From NCBI GenBank assembly GCA_003562535.1, contig PWUP01000171.1:1-8861 (forward strand): a stretch of DNA of 8,861 bases. Direction: 5' to 3'. The translations under genes and the position numbers were made by a program. The notes beneath the pieces were generated by a model. That model was not told the origin of the DNA. It saw only the letters and a program-made list of their open reading frames with translations, and did not search any database. Below, one piece after another: positions 1 to 6,453 of the stretch. The DNA is from Gammaproteobacteria bacterium (GTDB lineage: Bacteria; Pseudomonadota; Gammaproteobacteria; Competibacterales; Competibacteraceae). Each line of letters opens with the position of its first letter. Position 1 is the first letter of the stretch.

Positions 1-111
1 CGTCCGGTGGCCGGTTATGGCCTGCCTAATGCTTTGCGAGTCACCGTCGGGACTGAGGCTGAAAATCAGCACTTCATTACGGCGTTAACTGAGGTGTTAG
101 CGGCAGCATGA
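1..111 (+). CDS. hisC: Histidinol-phosphate aminotransferase family protein, C-terminal 36 residues (5' end outside window)
   Basis: Only the last 36 codons and the TGA stop are present, so this is a partial gene entering from the left edge. The visible peptide begins RPVAGYGLPNALRVTVGT, which is the conserved C-terminal motif of HisC-type PLP-dependent aminotransferases; its Arg residues contact the substrate phosphate or carboxylate. HisC transfers an amino group between glutamate and imidazole-acetol phosphate in histidine synthesis. The copy placed directly before tyrA in pseudomonads (called hisHb) is also thought to serve as an aromatic aminotransferase. The stop overlaps the tyrA start (ATGA, 108-111), so the two are probably translationally coupled. 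Family is clear; whether the main substrate is histidinol phosphate or prephenate/arogenate cannot be told from this fragment. Confidence 0.88.
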   Translation, partial: RPVAGYGLPNALRVTVGTEAENQHFITALTEVLAAA

Positions 112-974
112 CTCCCCTACAACGCTTGTGCATCATCGGTGTTGGGTTAATCGGCGGTTCCTTAGCGCGCGCTCTGCGCCAAGCCCAGGCGGTGGACACT
201 GTGGTGGGAGCTGGACGGCATACCGCGCATTTGCAGCGCGCCGTAGAACTGGGTGTGATCGACGAATTTTCAACGGATTTGGCCGTTGCGGTGGGTGGTG
301 CCGATATGGTGGTTATCGCGGTGCCGCTGAAAGCCATCCGCCCCGTATTGACCGCGATTGCCGGACGCTTGGCTCCAGAGGCGATACTGACTGATGTGGG
401 CAGTGCCAAACAATGCGTGGTCGATGATGTCCGCGATATTTTCGGTTATCTGCCTGGCACGTTCATCCCCGGTCATCCGATTGCGGGCACTGAGTGCAGC
501 GGGGTTGAGGCGTCATTTGCCGAACTGTTCCAAAACCGACGGGTCATTCTCACCCCTTTATTGGAATCGCAAGCTTGGGCACATGCTCGGGTTAAAGCCA
601 TGTGGACGCTGGCGGGCGCTGAAGTGATTGATATGGGGGTACGTCACCACGATGATGTTTTAGCCGCCACCAGCCATTTACCCCATATGCTGGCGTATAC
701 TTTGGTGGATTCACTGGCACGCTTAGATTCCCGAGCCGAGATATTTCGCTATGCCGCCGGTGGTTTCCGTGACTTTACCCGCATCGCGTCTTCTGATCCC
801 ACCATGTGGCATGATGTCTGTGTGGCTAACCGCGAACCTTTATTGGATAAGCTGCGCCAGTTTAGCCACGATCTCGAACAACTCACTCAAGCTATAGAAA
901 ACGGCGATAGTGATTCGATCATGCAAACCTTTCAGCGAGCTAAACACGCTCGCGATAATTTATACTTAGACTGA
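108..974 (+). CDS. tyrA: Prephenate/arogenate (cyclohexadienyl) dehydrogenase
   Basis: The 288-residue product oxidatively decarboxylates prephenate (or arogenate) to 4-hydroxyphenylpyruvate (or tyrosine) in the cytoplasm. The N-terminal Rossmann fold shows the dinucleotide motif GVGLIGGS at residues 11-18. TDVGSAK is at 95-101 and the catalytic-site motif GHPIAG at 122-127, with His123 and Ser99 in the expected places. The C-terminal half is the helical dimerisation domain of the family. No chorismate mutase domain is fused to it and no ACT domain is evident; the length fits a stand-alone TyrA. The residue at the end of the second strand is Arg37 (GAGRHT) rather than an acidic residue, which may favour NADP+ (inference). 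The start overlaps the hisC stop; a weak GAGG lies 13 bases upstream. The stop overlaps the aroA start as TGATG. Confidence 0.95.
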   Translation: MTPLQRLCIIGVGLIGGSLARALRQAQAVDTVVGAGRHTAHLQRAVELGVIDEFSTDLAVAVGGADMVVIAVPLKAIRPVLTAIAGRLAPEAILTDVGSAKQCVVDDVRDIFGYLPGTFIPGHPIAGTECSGVEASFAELFQNRRVILTPLLESQAWAHARVKAMWTLAGAEVIDMGVRHHDDVLAATSHLPHMLAYTLVDSLARLDSRAEIFRYAAGGFRDFTRIASSDPTMWHDVCVANREPLLDKLRQFSHDLEQLTQAIENGDSDSIMQTFQRAKHARDNLYLD

Positions 975-2278
975 TGACCACATTCATTATTCAGCCCGGC
1001 GGTTGTTTGCACGGCTCGCTGCCAGTGCCCGGCGATAAGTCCATTTCGCATCGAGCCATTATGCTGGCAGCCTTAGCCGAAGGCGCTAGCACAATCGACG
1101 GTTTTCTCGAAGGCGCAGATTGTCTGGCGACTCGCCATGCTTTTGCCGCTATGGGGGTAACAATCGAGTCCACGGGGCAGGGTCAGATGCGGATTCACGG
1201 TGTCGGGCTGCACGGTCTGCGCGCATCGAGCGTGCCCTTAGACATGGGTAATGCGGGCACGGCCATGCGACTACTGGCCGGTTTATTAGCCGGTCAGCCG
1301 TTCTCCAGCACCTTAATCGGTGATGCCTCGCTCAGTCGCCGCCCGATGCGGCGAGTGACCGAACCGCTGGCCTTAATGGGGGCTAAAATCACCACGACAG
1401 AGGCCGGTACGGCTCCGCTGCAGATCCACGGTGGGCAAGCTTTGCATGGGATTGACTACGCCCTGCCTGTGGCCAGCGCCCAGATTAAATCCAGCTTGCT
1501 GTTGGCTGGCTTATACGCCCAAGGCACAACGTCCATCACTGAACCGGCACCAACGCGGGATCACACCGAACGGATGTTACAGGCTTTTGGTTATCCTTTG
1601 GAGCACTCCACCGGCCAAGTGCGACTCAGTGGCGGGGGGCGTCTTAACCCTACAGCGATTCGGATTCCTGCCGATATATCTTCAGCGGCGTTTTTTCTGG
1701 TCGGTGCCAGCATTGCGGAAGGTTCGGAGATCTGCTTACCGGCTGTCGGGATTAATCCGACCCGCATCGGTGTGATTAATATATTGCGGCAGATGGGCGC
1801 CGATATTCAATTGGACCATCCTCGTTGGGCTGGGTATGAACCGATTGCTGATATTCGAGTGCGCAGTGCTCCGCTACAGGGCATTGTGATTCCCGAAGAT
1901 CAAGTGCCTTTGGCTATTGACGAGTTCCCGGCGTTATTTATTGCCGCTGCCTGTGCCCAAGGTGAGACGCGGCTGACTGGGGCCGCTGAGTTGCGGGTTA
2001 AAGAAAGTGATCGCATCCAGGTTATGGCCGATGGTCTGCGGCGTCTGGGTATCGTGGCTGAGCCGACTGCCGACGGTATGATCATCCAGGGCGGTGGCTT
2101 GCAAGGAGGGACGATTGACAGCCACGGAGATCATCGCATCGCTATGGCTTTTGCTATGGCCGGATTACGCGCTGCACAGCCGATTACCATCAACGACTGC
2201 GCCAATGTCGCCACGTCGTTTCCCAATTTTGCGCGGCTGGCGGAGCAGGCCGGATTAGCGATCGAGGTGCAGCCATGA
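974..2278 (+). CDS. aroA: 3-phosphoshikimate 1-carboxyvinyltransferase (EPSP synthase)
   Basis: The 434-residue product transfers the enolpyruvyl group of PEP to shikimate-3-phosphate, the sixth step of the shikimate pathway. Family motifs are all present: GDKSISHRA at 20-28, NAGTAMR at 93-99, SAQIK at 168-172, RDHTE at 195-199, NPTR at 261-264, the catalytic DEF at 316-318, RVKESDR at 341-347 and HGDHRIAM at 384-391. The set GDKS, SAQxK, RDHTE and NxTR matches the published class II EPSP synthase signature, unlike the E. coli class I enzyme, although the PEP-site loop keeps Gly95 as in glyphosate-sensitive enzymes. In Pseudomonas the gene is fused to tyrA; here they are separate with a one-base overlap. 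There is no visible ribosome binding site, so translation probably depends on tyrA. The stop overlaps the cmk start. Confidence 0.96.
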   Translation: MTTFIIQPGGCLHGSLPVPGDKSISHRAIMLAALAEGASTIDGFLEGADCLATRHAFAAMGVTIESTGQGQMRIHGVGLHGLRASSVPLDMGNAGTAMRLLAGLLAGQPFSSTLIGDASLSRRPMRRVTEPLALMGAKITTTEAGTAPLQIHGGQALHGIDYALPVASAQIKSSLLLAGLYAQGTTSITEPAPTRDHTERMLQAFGYPLEHSTGQVRLSGGGRLNPTAIRIPADISSAAFFLVGASIAEGSEICLPAVGINPTRIGVINILRQMGADIQLDHPRWAGYEPIADIRVRSAPLQGIVIPEDQVPLAIDEFPALFIAAACAQGETRLTGAAELRVKESDRIQVMADGLRRLGIVAEPTADGMIIQGGGLQGGTIDSHGDHRIAMAFAMAGLRAAQPITINDCANVATSFPNFARLAEQAGLAIEVQP

Positions 2279-2970
2279 GTGTGCCCGTCTTAGCGATTGA
2301 TGGCCCGAGCGGAGTGGGTAAAGGCACTTTGGCCGCGTGGGTAGCTGGACAGTTGGGTTGGCATTTATTAGATTCGGGGGCGTTGTATCGCCTCACCGCG
2401 TTGGCGGCGCACAATCAGCAGGTGGCCTTAGACAATGAACCGGCTGTTGCCAACGTGGCGGCGGGTTTGGATGTGGTCTTTACACCCGATGCGGCGACCG
2501 GTTTACAGACGATTGTGTTGGATCAGGTGGATGTCACAACCGCGATTCGTACCGAAACTATGGGTAATGCAGCCTCACGGGTTGCGGCTTTGCCGGCTGT
2601 GAGGGCAGCGTTACTGGAACGCCAACGGGCTTTTCGCCGTCCTCCTGGATTAGTGGCTGATGGCCGTGATATTGGCACGGTGGTGTTTCCCGATGCCTTA
2701 GTGAAGCTGTTTTTAACCGCCAGCGCTAGGGCGCGTGCAGAACGCCGTTATAACCAGTTGATGGTTAAAAAAAACAATGTTAATCTTGCCAACCTTGAAC
2801 GAGAAATTGCCGAGCGTGACCAGCGTGATGCCAATCGTGTGACTGCGCCATTACGGCCAGCGGCAGATGCATTAACTTTAGATACAACGACTTTGACCAT
2901 TGAGCAGGTCAGAGCGTACACGTTAGAATTGCTAACGACAAGTTTACAATCAATTGATCAAAATTGGTAA
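2275..2970 (+). CDS. cmk: (d)CMP kinase (cytidylate kinase)
   Basis: The 231-residue product phosphorylates CMP and dCMP with ATP, supplying CDP and dCDP for nucleic acid and phospholipid synthesis. The P-loop GPSGVGKGT is at residues 10-18, DSGALYR at 33-39 and the nucleotide-binding VADGRDIGTVVFPDA at 127-141. Ser101, Arg110, Asp132, Arg181 and Asp185 fall at the positions known to bind CMP or shape the lid in the E. coli enzyme, so the numbering is collinear. The start ATG overlaps the aroA stop (ATGA) and has a good GAGG seven bases upstream (2264-2267). The gene sits directly before rpsA as in most gammaproteobacteria. A run of eight A residues at 2767-2774 contains an in-frame A_AAA_AAC heptamer that could allow frameshifting (see findings). 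Confidence 0.96.
   Translation: MSVPVLAIDGPSGVGKGTLAAWVAGQLGWHLLDSGALYRLTALAAHNQQVALDNEPAVANVAAGLDVVFTPDAATGLQTIVLDQVDVTTAIRTETMGNAASRVAALPAVRAALLERQRAFRRPPGLVADGRDIGTVVFPDALVKLFLTASARARAERRYNQLMVKKNNVNLANLEREIAERDQRDANRVTAPLRPAADALTLDTTTLTIEQVRAYTLELLTTSLQSIDQNW
2900..2929 (+). promoter_or_regulatory. Possible sigma70-type promoter for rpsA inside the cmk 3' end
   Basis: TTGAGC (2900-2905) and TAGAAT (2924-2929) are separated by 18 bases and lie about 120 bases before the rpsA start. The -10 matches TATAAT at five of six positions and the -35 matches TTGACA at four of six. In E. coli, rpsA has its own promoters within and after cmk, which makes a promoter here plausible. This is pattern matching by eye; chance matches of this quality are common. 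Confidence 0.25.
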
Positions 2971-2976
2971 ATCGTG

Positions 2977-3046
2977 GTCTAGGTCAGCCTAGACTGTCAC
3001 TACAACTAACCTGTGGACCACTGAGTCCGCGTGTGAGCTATTACAC
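2977..3046 (+). promoter_or_regulatory. rpsA translation leader: three small hairpins, probable S1 autoregulation site
   Basis: Three hairpins occupy the cmk-rpsA gap. The first is GTCTAGG/CCTAGAC with a TCAG loop (2977-2994, perfect 7 bp). The second is GGAC/GTCC with a six-base loop (3015-3028), extendable by wobble pairs. The third is GTGT/ACAC (3031-3046), ending two bases before the start codon. There is no AGGAG-like site before the rpsA ATG. In E. coli the rpsA leader likewise lacks a canonical Shine-Dalgarno site, folds into successive hairpins and is the target of repression by free S1. The layout here suggests the same control; the hairpins are seen, the regulation is inferred. Confidence 0.55.
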
Positions 3047-3048
3047 CC

Positions 3049-4719
3049 ATGTCGGAAAGTTTTGCTGAGCTGTTTGAACAAAGCCTAAACGATAACCAAA
3101 TGCAACCCGGTGCCATTGTCACTGGGGTCATTGTTGCGATTCGCGAAGAATCTGTTGTCGTCAATGCCGGCCTTAAATCGGAAGGTATCATCCCGATCGA
3201 GCAGTTTTACTCCGAAAGTGGAGCACTCGAAATTCAAGTCGGTGATGAAGTTGAAGTCGCACTCGATGCGGTTGAAGACGGTTTTGGAGAGACCCGTTTA
3301 TCTCGCGAAAAAGCGAAGCGCGCTAAAATCTGGACCCAGCTTGAACACGCTTTTGAGGCCGATGATGTCGTCAAAGGCATTATCAGCGGTAAGGTCAAAG
3401 GTGGGTTTACGGTTGATATCGGAGAAATACGCGCTTTCTTACCCGGTTCCTTGGTCGATGTGCGTCCAGTGCGCGACGCTTCTTATCTGGAAGGCAAAGA
3501 GCTGGAGTTCAAAGTCATCAAGCTCGATCAGCGCCGCAACAATGTGGTGGTGTCGCGTCGTGCCGTGGTCGAACAAGAATACAGTGCCGAGCGTGAGCAG
3601 TTGCTGGAAAGCCTGCATGAGGGTCAGGTGCTGAAAGGGGTTGTTAAAAATCTGACCGATTACGGCGCGTTCTTGGACCTCGGCGGCATTGATGGTTTGC
3701 TGCATATCACTGACATGGCGTGGAAGCGGGTCAAACACCCCTCAGAAGTCGTTAATGTGGGTGATGAAATTGAAATTAAAGTGTTAAAATTCGATCGCGA
3801 CCGCAACCGAGTGTCGTTGGGTCTAAAGCAATTGGGTGAGGACCCGTGGGAAGACATTAACCGCCGTTATCCGGTTAACACGCGCTTATTTGGTAAAGTC
3901 ACCAATATCGCCGACTACGGTTGCTTCGTGGAGATCGAAGAAGGCGTTGAAGGTCTGGTGCATATTTCCGAGATGGATTGGACCAACAAAAACGTCAATC
4001 CCTATAAGATGGTGACCTTAGGCGATGAAGTCGAGGTCATGGTGCTGGATATTGATGGCGAACGGCGGCGGATCTCACTGGGTATGAAGCAATGCTCGGC
4101 GAATCCGTGGGACGAATTTGCAGCCACCCATCAGAAAAACGATCGAGTCAGTGGCAAAATCAAATCGATCACTGATTTCGGTATTTTCATTGGCTTGGAC
4201 GGCAACATTGATGGTCTAGTCCATTTGTCCGATATTTCTTGGAATGTACCGGGCGAAGAGGCCATTCGTGATTATCGTAAAGGCCAAGAAGTGGAAGCCG
4301 TCGTGCTGGCCGTGGATGCTGAACGTGAGCGGATCTCGCTGGGCATCAAACAGCTCGATAAAGACCCCTTGTCGAATTACGTTGCCGAGAATCCCAAAGG
4401 CAGTGTGGTCAGCGGTACCATCAGTTCGGTCGATGCCAAAGGTGCCGTCGTTGATCTAGGCAATGGGGTTGAAGGGCTGCTGCGTACCTCAGAGATCGCT
4501 CGCGAACGGGTTGAAGATGCCCGTAATGTTCTAAAAATTGGTGAGGAAGTTGAAGCGAAATTTGTCAATGTGGACAAGAAAAATCGCGCTATTTCCTTGT
4601 CCATTAAAGCACGAGAAGCAGCCGAAGAGGCCGAAGTGTTACAGGACTACACTCGTAAACCCACGGGTGGAGCCACGACTTTGGGTGATTTACTCAAGGA
4701 ACAAATGAGCAAGGAGTGA
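3049..4719 (+). CDS. rpsA: 30S ribosomal protein S1
   Basis: The 556-residue product binds mRNA on the 30S subunit and helps start translation on messages with weak or structured leaders. It carries six S1 (OB-fold) repeats, roughly at residues 21-87, 105-171, 191-260, 277-347, 364-434 and 451-520. The central repeats show the classic pattern, for example LTDYGAFLDLGGIDGLLHI in repeat 3 and ADYGCFVEIEEGVEGLVHI in repeat 4. The N-terminus (SESFAELFEQSL) is the segment that docks on ribosomal protein S2. Length matches the E. coli protein (557). The start is the only reasonable ATG. Codon use and the well-kept repeats show no damage. The gene follows cmk after a 78-base leader and precedes ihfB, the standard order. 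Confidence 0.98.
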   Translation: MSESFAELFEQSLNDNQMQPGAIVTGVIVAIREESVVVNAGLKSEGIIPIEQFYSESGALEIQVGDEVEVALDAVEDGFGETRLSREKAKRAKIWTQLEHAFEADDVVKGIISGKVKGGFTVDIGEIRAFLPGSLVDVRPVRDASYLEGKELEFKVIKLDQRRNNVVVSRRAVVEQEYSAEREQLLESLHEGQVLKGVVKNLTDYGAFLDLGGIDGLLHITDMAWKRVKHPSEVVNVGDEIEIKVLKFDRDRNRVSLGLKQLGEDPWEDINRRYPVNTRLFGKVTNIADYGCFVEIEEGVEGLVHISEMDWTNKNVNPYKMVTLGDEVEVMVLDIDGERRRISLGMKQCSANPWDEFAATHQKNDRVSGKIKSITDFGIFIGLDGNIDGLVHLSDISWNVPGEEAIRDYRKGQEVEAVVLAVDAERERISLGIKQLDKDPLSNYVAENPKGSVVSGTISSVDAKGAVVDLGNGVEGLLRTSEIARERVEDARNVLKIGEEVEAKFVNVDKKNRAISLSIKAREAAEEAEVLQDYTRKPTGGATTLGDLLKEQMSKE

Positions 4720-4740
4720 TGCTCATTAATCGCTGTCCCA

Positions 4741-4799
4741 CCCCCCACTGCGCTGCCCGCCTCGGGCCGCAGTAGGGGGCGGTAAATGTTTATTCTTAT
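4741..4799 (+). terminator. Strong GC hairpin after rpsA with a T-rich tail, probable terminator
   Basis: Twenty-one bases after the rpsA stop, CCCCC (4741-4745) pairs with GGGGG (4775-4779), ACTGCG (4747-4752) with CGCAGT (4768-4773), and GCCCG (4755-4759) with CGGGC (4763-4767) around a CCT loop. There is one C-A mismatch and a two-base bulge. The tail is T-rich (GTTTATTCTTATT, 4788-4800) but starts several bases after the stem and is interrupted, so termination may be partial. On the other strand no T-tract follows. It would separate rpsA from ihfB, which then needs its own promoter in the remaining bases; I see no convincing one. Confidence 0.5.
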
Positions 4800-4836
4800 T
4801 CCATTTCAAGCAACTAGTTAGAGCTTTTAGTCACCT

Positions 4837-5169
4837 ATGACCAAATCTGAACTCATTGAGGTGCTTGCGCACGATAACAGTGACTTGCCGTTTAAAGATG
4901 TTGAGGCGGCAGTCAAAGCGCTCTTAGAGCATATGAGCGAATCCCTTGCCAATGGCGAACGTATTGAAATACGAGGTTTTGGCAGTTTTTCCTTGCATTA
5001 CCGTCCGCCGCGCACAGGTCGCAACCCTAAAACGGGTGCCGCGGTCGAGTTAGCGGGTAAATATGTGCCCCATTTTAAGCCGGGTAAAGAATTGCGTAAC
5101 CGGGTTAACGATGCGGCGGCTAAGGGACGCAAAGCCGTGCGTCGTTCCAGTCGCAGCGCCACCAAATAA
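4837..5169 (+). CDS. ihfB: Integration host factor subunit beta
   Basis: This HU/IHF-family protein pairs with IhfA to bend DNA sharply at specific sites, affecting transcription, recombination and replication. The 110-residue sequence opens with MTKSELIEVLA as in IhfB, has the strand RIEIRGFGSF at 42-51 and the DNA-intercalating arm RTGRNPKTG at 59-67 with Pro64 at its tip. It ends with the family's KPGKELRNRV. Position after rpsA supports IhfB rather than HU or IhfA. The protein is about 16 residues longer than the 94-residue E. coli subunit because of a basic tail rich in Arg, Lys and Ser. The ribosome binding site is weak (AGAG at 4820-4823, 13 bases before the ATG). Confidence 0.95.
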   Translation: MTKSELIEVLAHDNSDLPFKDVEAAVKALLEHMSESLANGERIEIRGFGSFSLHYRPPRTGRNPKTGAAVELAGKYVPHFKPGKELRNRVNDAAAKGRKAVRRSSRSATK

Positions 5170-5173
5170 CGGC

Positions 5174-5208
5174 GTGCCGGTACCGGGTGCGTCCGGTCCG
5201 GCACCTTT
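5174..5208 (+). terminator. Hairpin between ihfB and lapB, possible terminator or attenuator
   Basis: GTGCCGG (5174-5180) pairs with CCGGCAC (5198-5204) and ACCGG (5182-5186) with CCGGT (5193-5197), giving 12 GC-rich pairs with one bulged T and a six-base loop. Only CTTT follows, so the U-tract is poor. It begins five bases after the ihfB stop and ends 28 bases before lapB. It may partly terminate the ihfB transcript or protect its 3' end. Confidence 0.45.
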
Positions 5209-5232
5209 AGCGTATCCCGCGAGAATGGGCTG

Positions 5233-6453
5233 ATGCCGCTGGGGCTGGCCGATAGCCTTGCGGTTTTGCCGGGCTTGTTTTGGTTATTACTGCCGATTGC
5301 AGCGGCTTCAGGTTGGTGGCTGGCGCGTCATGCCAGTCACCAGCCTGATCGTGAGCATACTGATCCGTCCAATTACGTCAAAGGCTTGAACTATCTGCTG
5401 GATGACCAGACGGATCAAGCGCTAGAGGTGTTGACTCGTCTGACCGATGCCCACCGTGAAACCATTGACAGTCAGTTGATATTGGGCAACCTGCTCCGCC
5501 GTCGGGGCGAAACCGATCGTGCCATTTATGTCCATCATAGTTTGTTGAACCGAGCGAATTTAAATGATGCACAGCGTCAGCGTGCCTTATTAGAGCTGGG
5601 TGAAGACTATACTGCTGCCGGTTTATTGGATCGTGCCGAGGAGTTATTCCAGCGCTTGTTAGACTTACCAGTTCAACAGGATTACCAACGGGTTGAGTAT
5701 CAAGCACTGGCCTTGCATAAACTGATCCGTGTGTATGAGCAGGGTAAGGAGTGGCCGCAAGCGCTCGCCCACTGTGATCGTTTAGAACAAACAACGGGAC
5801 AAATCCGCCGTACTGAGGCCGCGCAATACTGCTGCGAACTGGCGCAGCAGGCGTATAGGCATCAGCAGCTTGATACCGCTATGCAACACCTGAACAGGGC
5901 CGTGCAACGCAATACCGCCTGTACTCGGGCGTATTTGCTGCAAGCCCAAGTGGCGATTGATCAAAGCGCTGATCACACCGCTTTAACGTATTTATACGCT
6001 GTCGAACACCACAATCCGCTGCGCCTCTATGAAGCGCTCGACGCTCTGACCGCTTGTCATGAACGCACGGCAACACCCCAAGTGTTTATCGATTGGCTGT
6101 ACGGTGCGTATGAGCGTTATGGGTTCAGTTGGTTGGCGGTTCATCTTGCTCGGTATTTAGCCGCCCAGCAGGACACCACCACAGCTCTAGACTTCATCAC
6201 CCAAGTGCTCGACACCCAGCCGTCATTTGTGGTGTTGCGTACATGGCTGGAACTGCGTGAACCGCCCGTCAACGACGACATCACTCCTAGGCTCCTGCGG
6301 GTCAGCCAGCAGTTACTGGACGCCACAGCGTGTTACCAGTGTAACCAATGTGGGTTTACCAGCAAAGTATTGCATTGGCAATGTCCCAGTTGCACCCGTT
6401 GGGAAACCTTGTATCCCTTACCCGATCTGACCTGCCGGACACCACAATCATGA
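5233..6453 (+). CDS. lapB: Lipopolysaccharide assembly protein B (TPR plus rubredoxin-type tail)
   Basis: LapB (formerly YciM) is an inner-membrane adaptor that delivers LpxC, the committed enzyme of lipid A synthesis, to the FtsH protease and so tunes LPS production. The 406-residue product has an N-terminal hydrophobic anchor at about residues 8-30 and then a long TPR superhelix, for example AIYVHHSLL and AEELFQRLLDL. It ends with a metal-binding rubredoxin-like knuckle: CNQCGF (Cys370, Cys373) and CPSC (Cys384, Cys387), as in E. coli LapB (389 residues). An extra Cys367 makes a CxxCxxC run. The chosen ATG has GAGA eight bases upstream; an ATG at 5225 leads into a stop after two codons. The stop overlaps pyrF (ATGA), the usual lapB-pyrF pairing. 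The small membrane partner lapA, usually just upstream, is missing: only 63 bases separate this gene from ihfB. Confidence 0.95.
   Translation: MPLGLADSLAVLPGLFWLLLPIAAASGWWLARHASHQPDREHTDPSNYVKGLNYLLDDQTDQALEVLTRLTDAHRETIDSQLILGNLLRRRGETDRAIYVHHSLLNRANLNDAQRQRALLELGEDYTAAGLLDRAEELFQRLLDLPVQQDYQRVEYQALALHKLIRVYEQGKEWPQALAHCDRLEQTTGQIRRTEAAQYCCELAQQAYRHQQLDTAMQHLNRAVQRNTACTRAYLLQAQVAIDQSADHTALTYLYAVEHHNPLRLYEALDALTACHERTATPQVFIDWLYGAYERYGFSWLAVHLARYLAAQQDTTTALDFITQVLDTQPSFVVLRTWLELREPPVNDDITPRLLRVSQQLLDATACYQCNQCGFTSKVLHWQCPSCTRWETLYPLPDLTCRTPQS

Noticed and set aside
77..409. 110-codon minus-strand open frame opposite tyrA
   Set aside because: Low-complexity Thr/Ala/Pro-rich composition typical of an antisense shadow; tyrA on the other strand is certain.
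2951..2966. CAATT/AATTG palindrome at the end of cmk
   Set aside because: Short, AT-rich and inside coding sequence; expected by chance.
3439..3738. 99-codon minus-strand open frame opposite rpsA
   Set aside because: Overlaps conserved S1 repeats and has no recognisable protein features.
4793..4820. Promoter for ihfB (TTCTTA and TAGTTA)
   Set aside because: The -35 matches at only three of six positions and the spacing is 16; too weak to annotate, although ihfB probably needs a promoter in this gap.
5378..5794. 138-codon minus-strand open frame inside lapB
   Set aside because: It lies wholly opposite a well-supported gene, has no motif or ribosome binding site, and is a by-product of codon use in lapB.
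6348..6449. N-terminal extension of pyrF from an upstream ATG
   Set aside because: The added 34 residues are read out of frame within the lapB metal-binding tail and have no counterpart in PyrF; the ATGA overlap at 6450 is the natural start.
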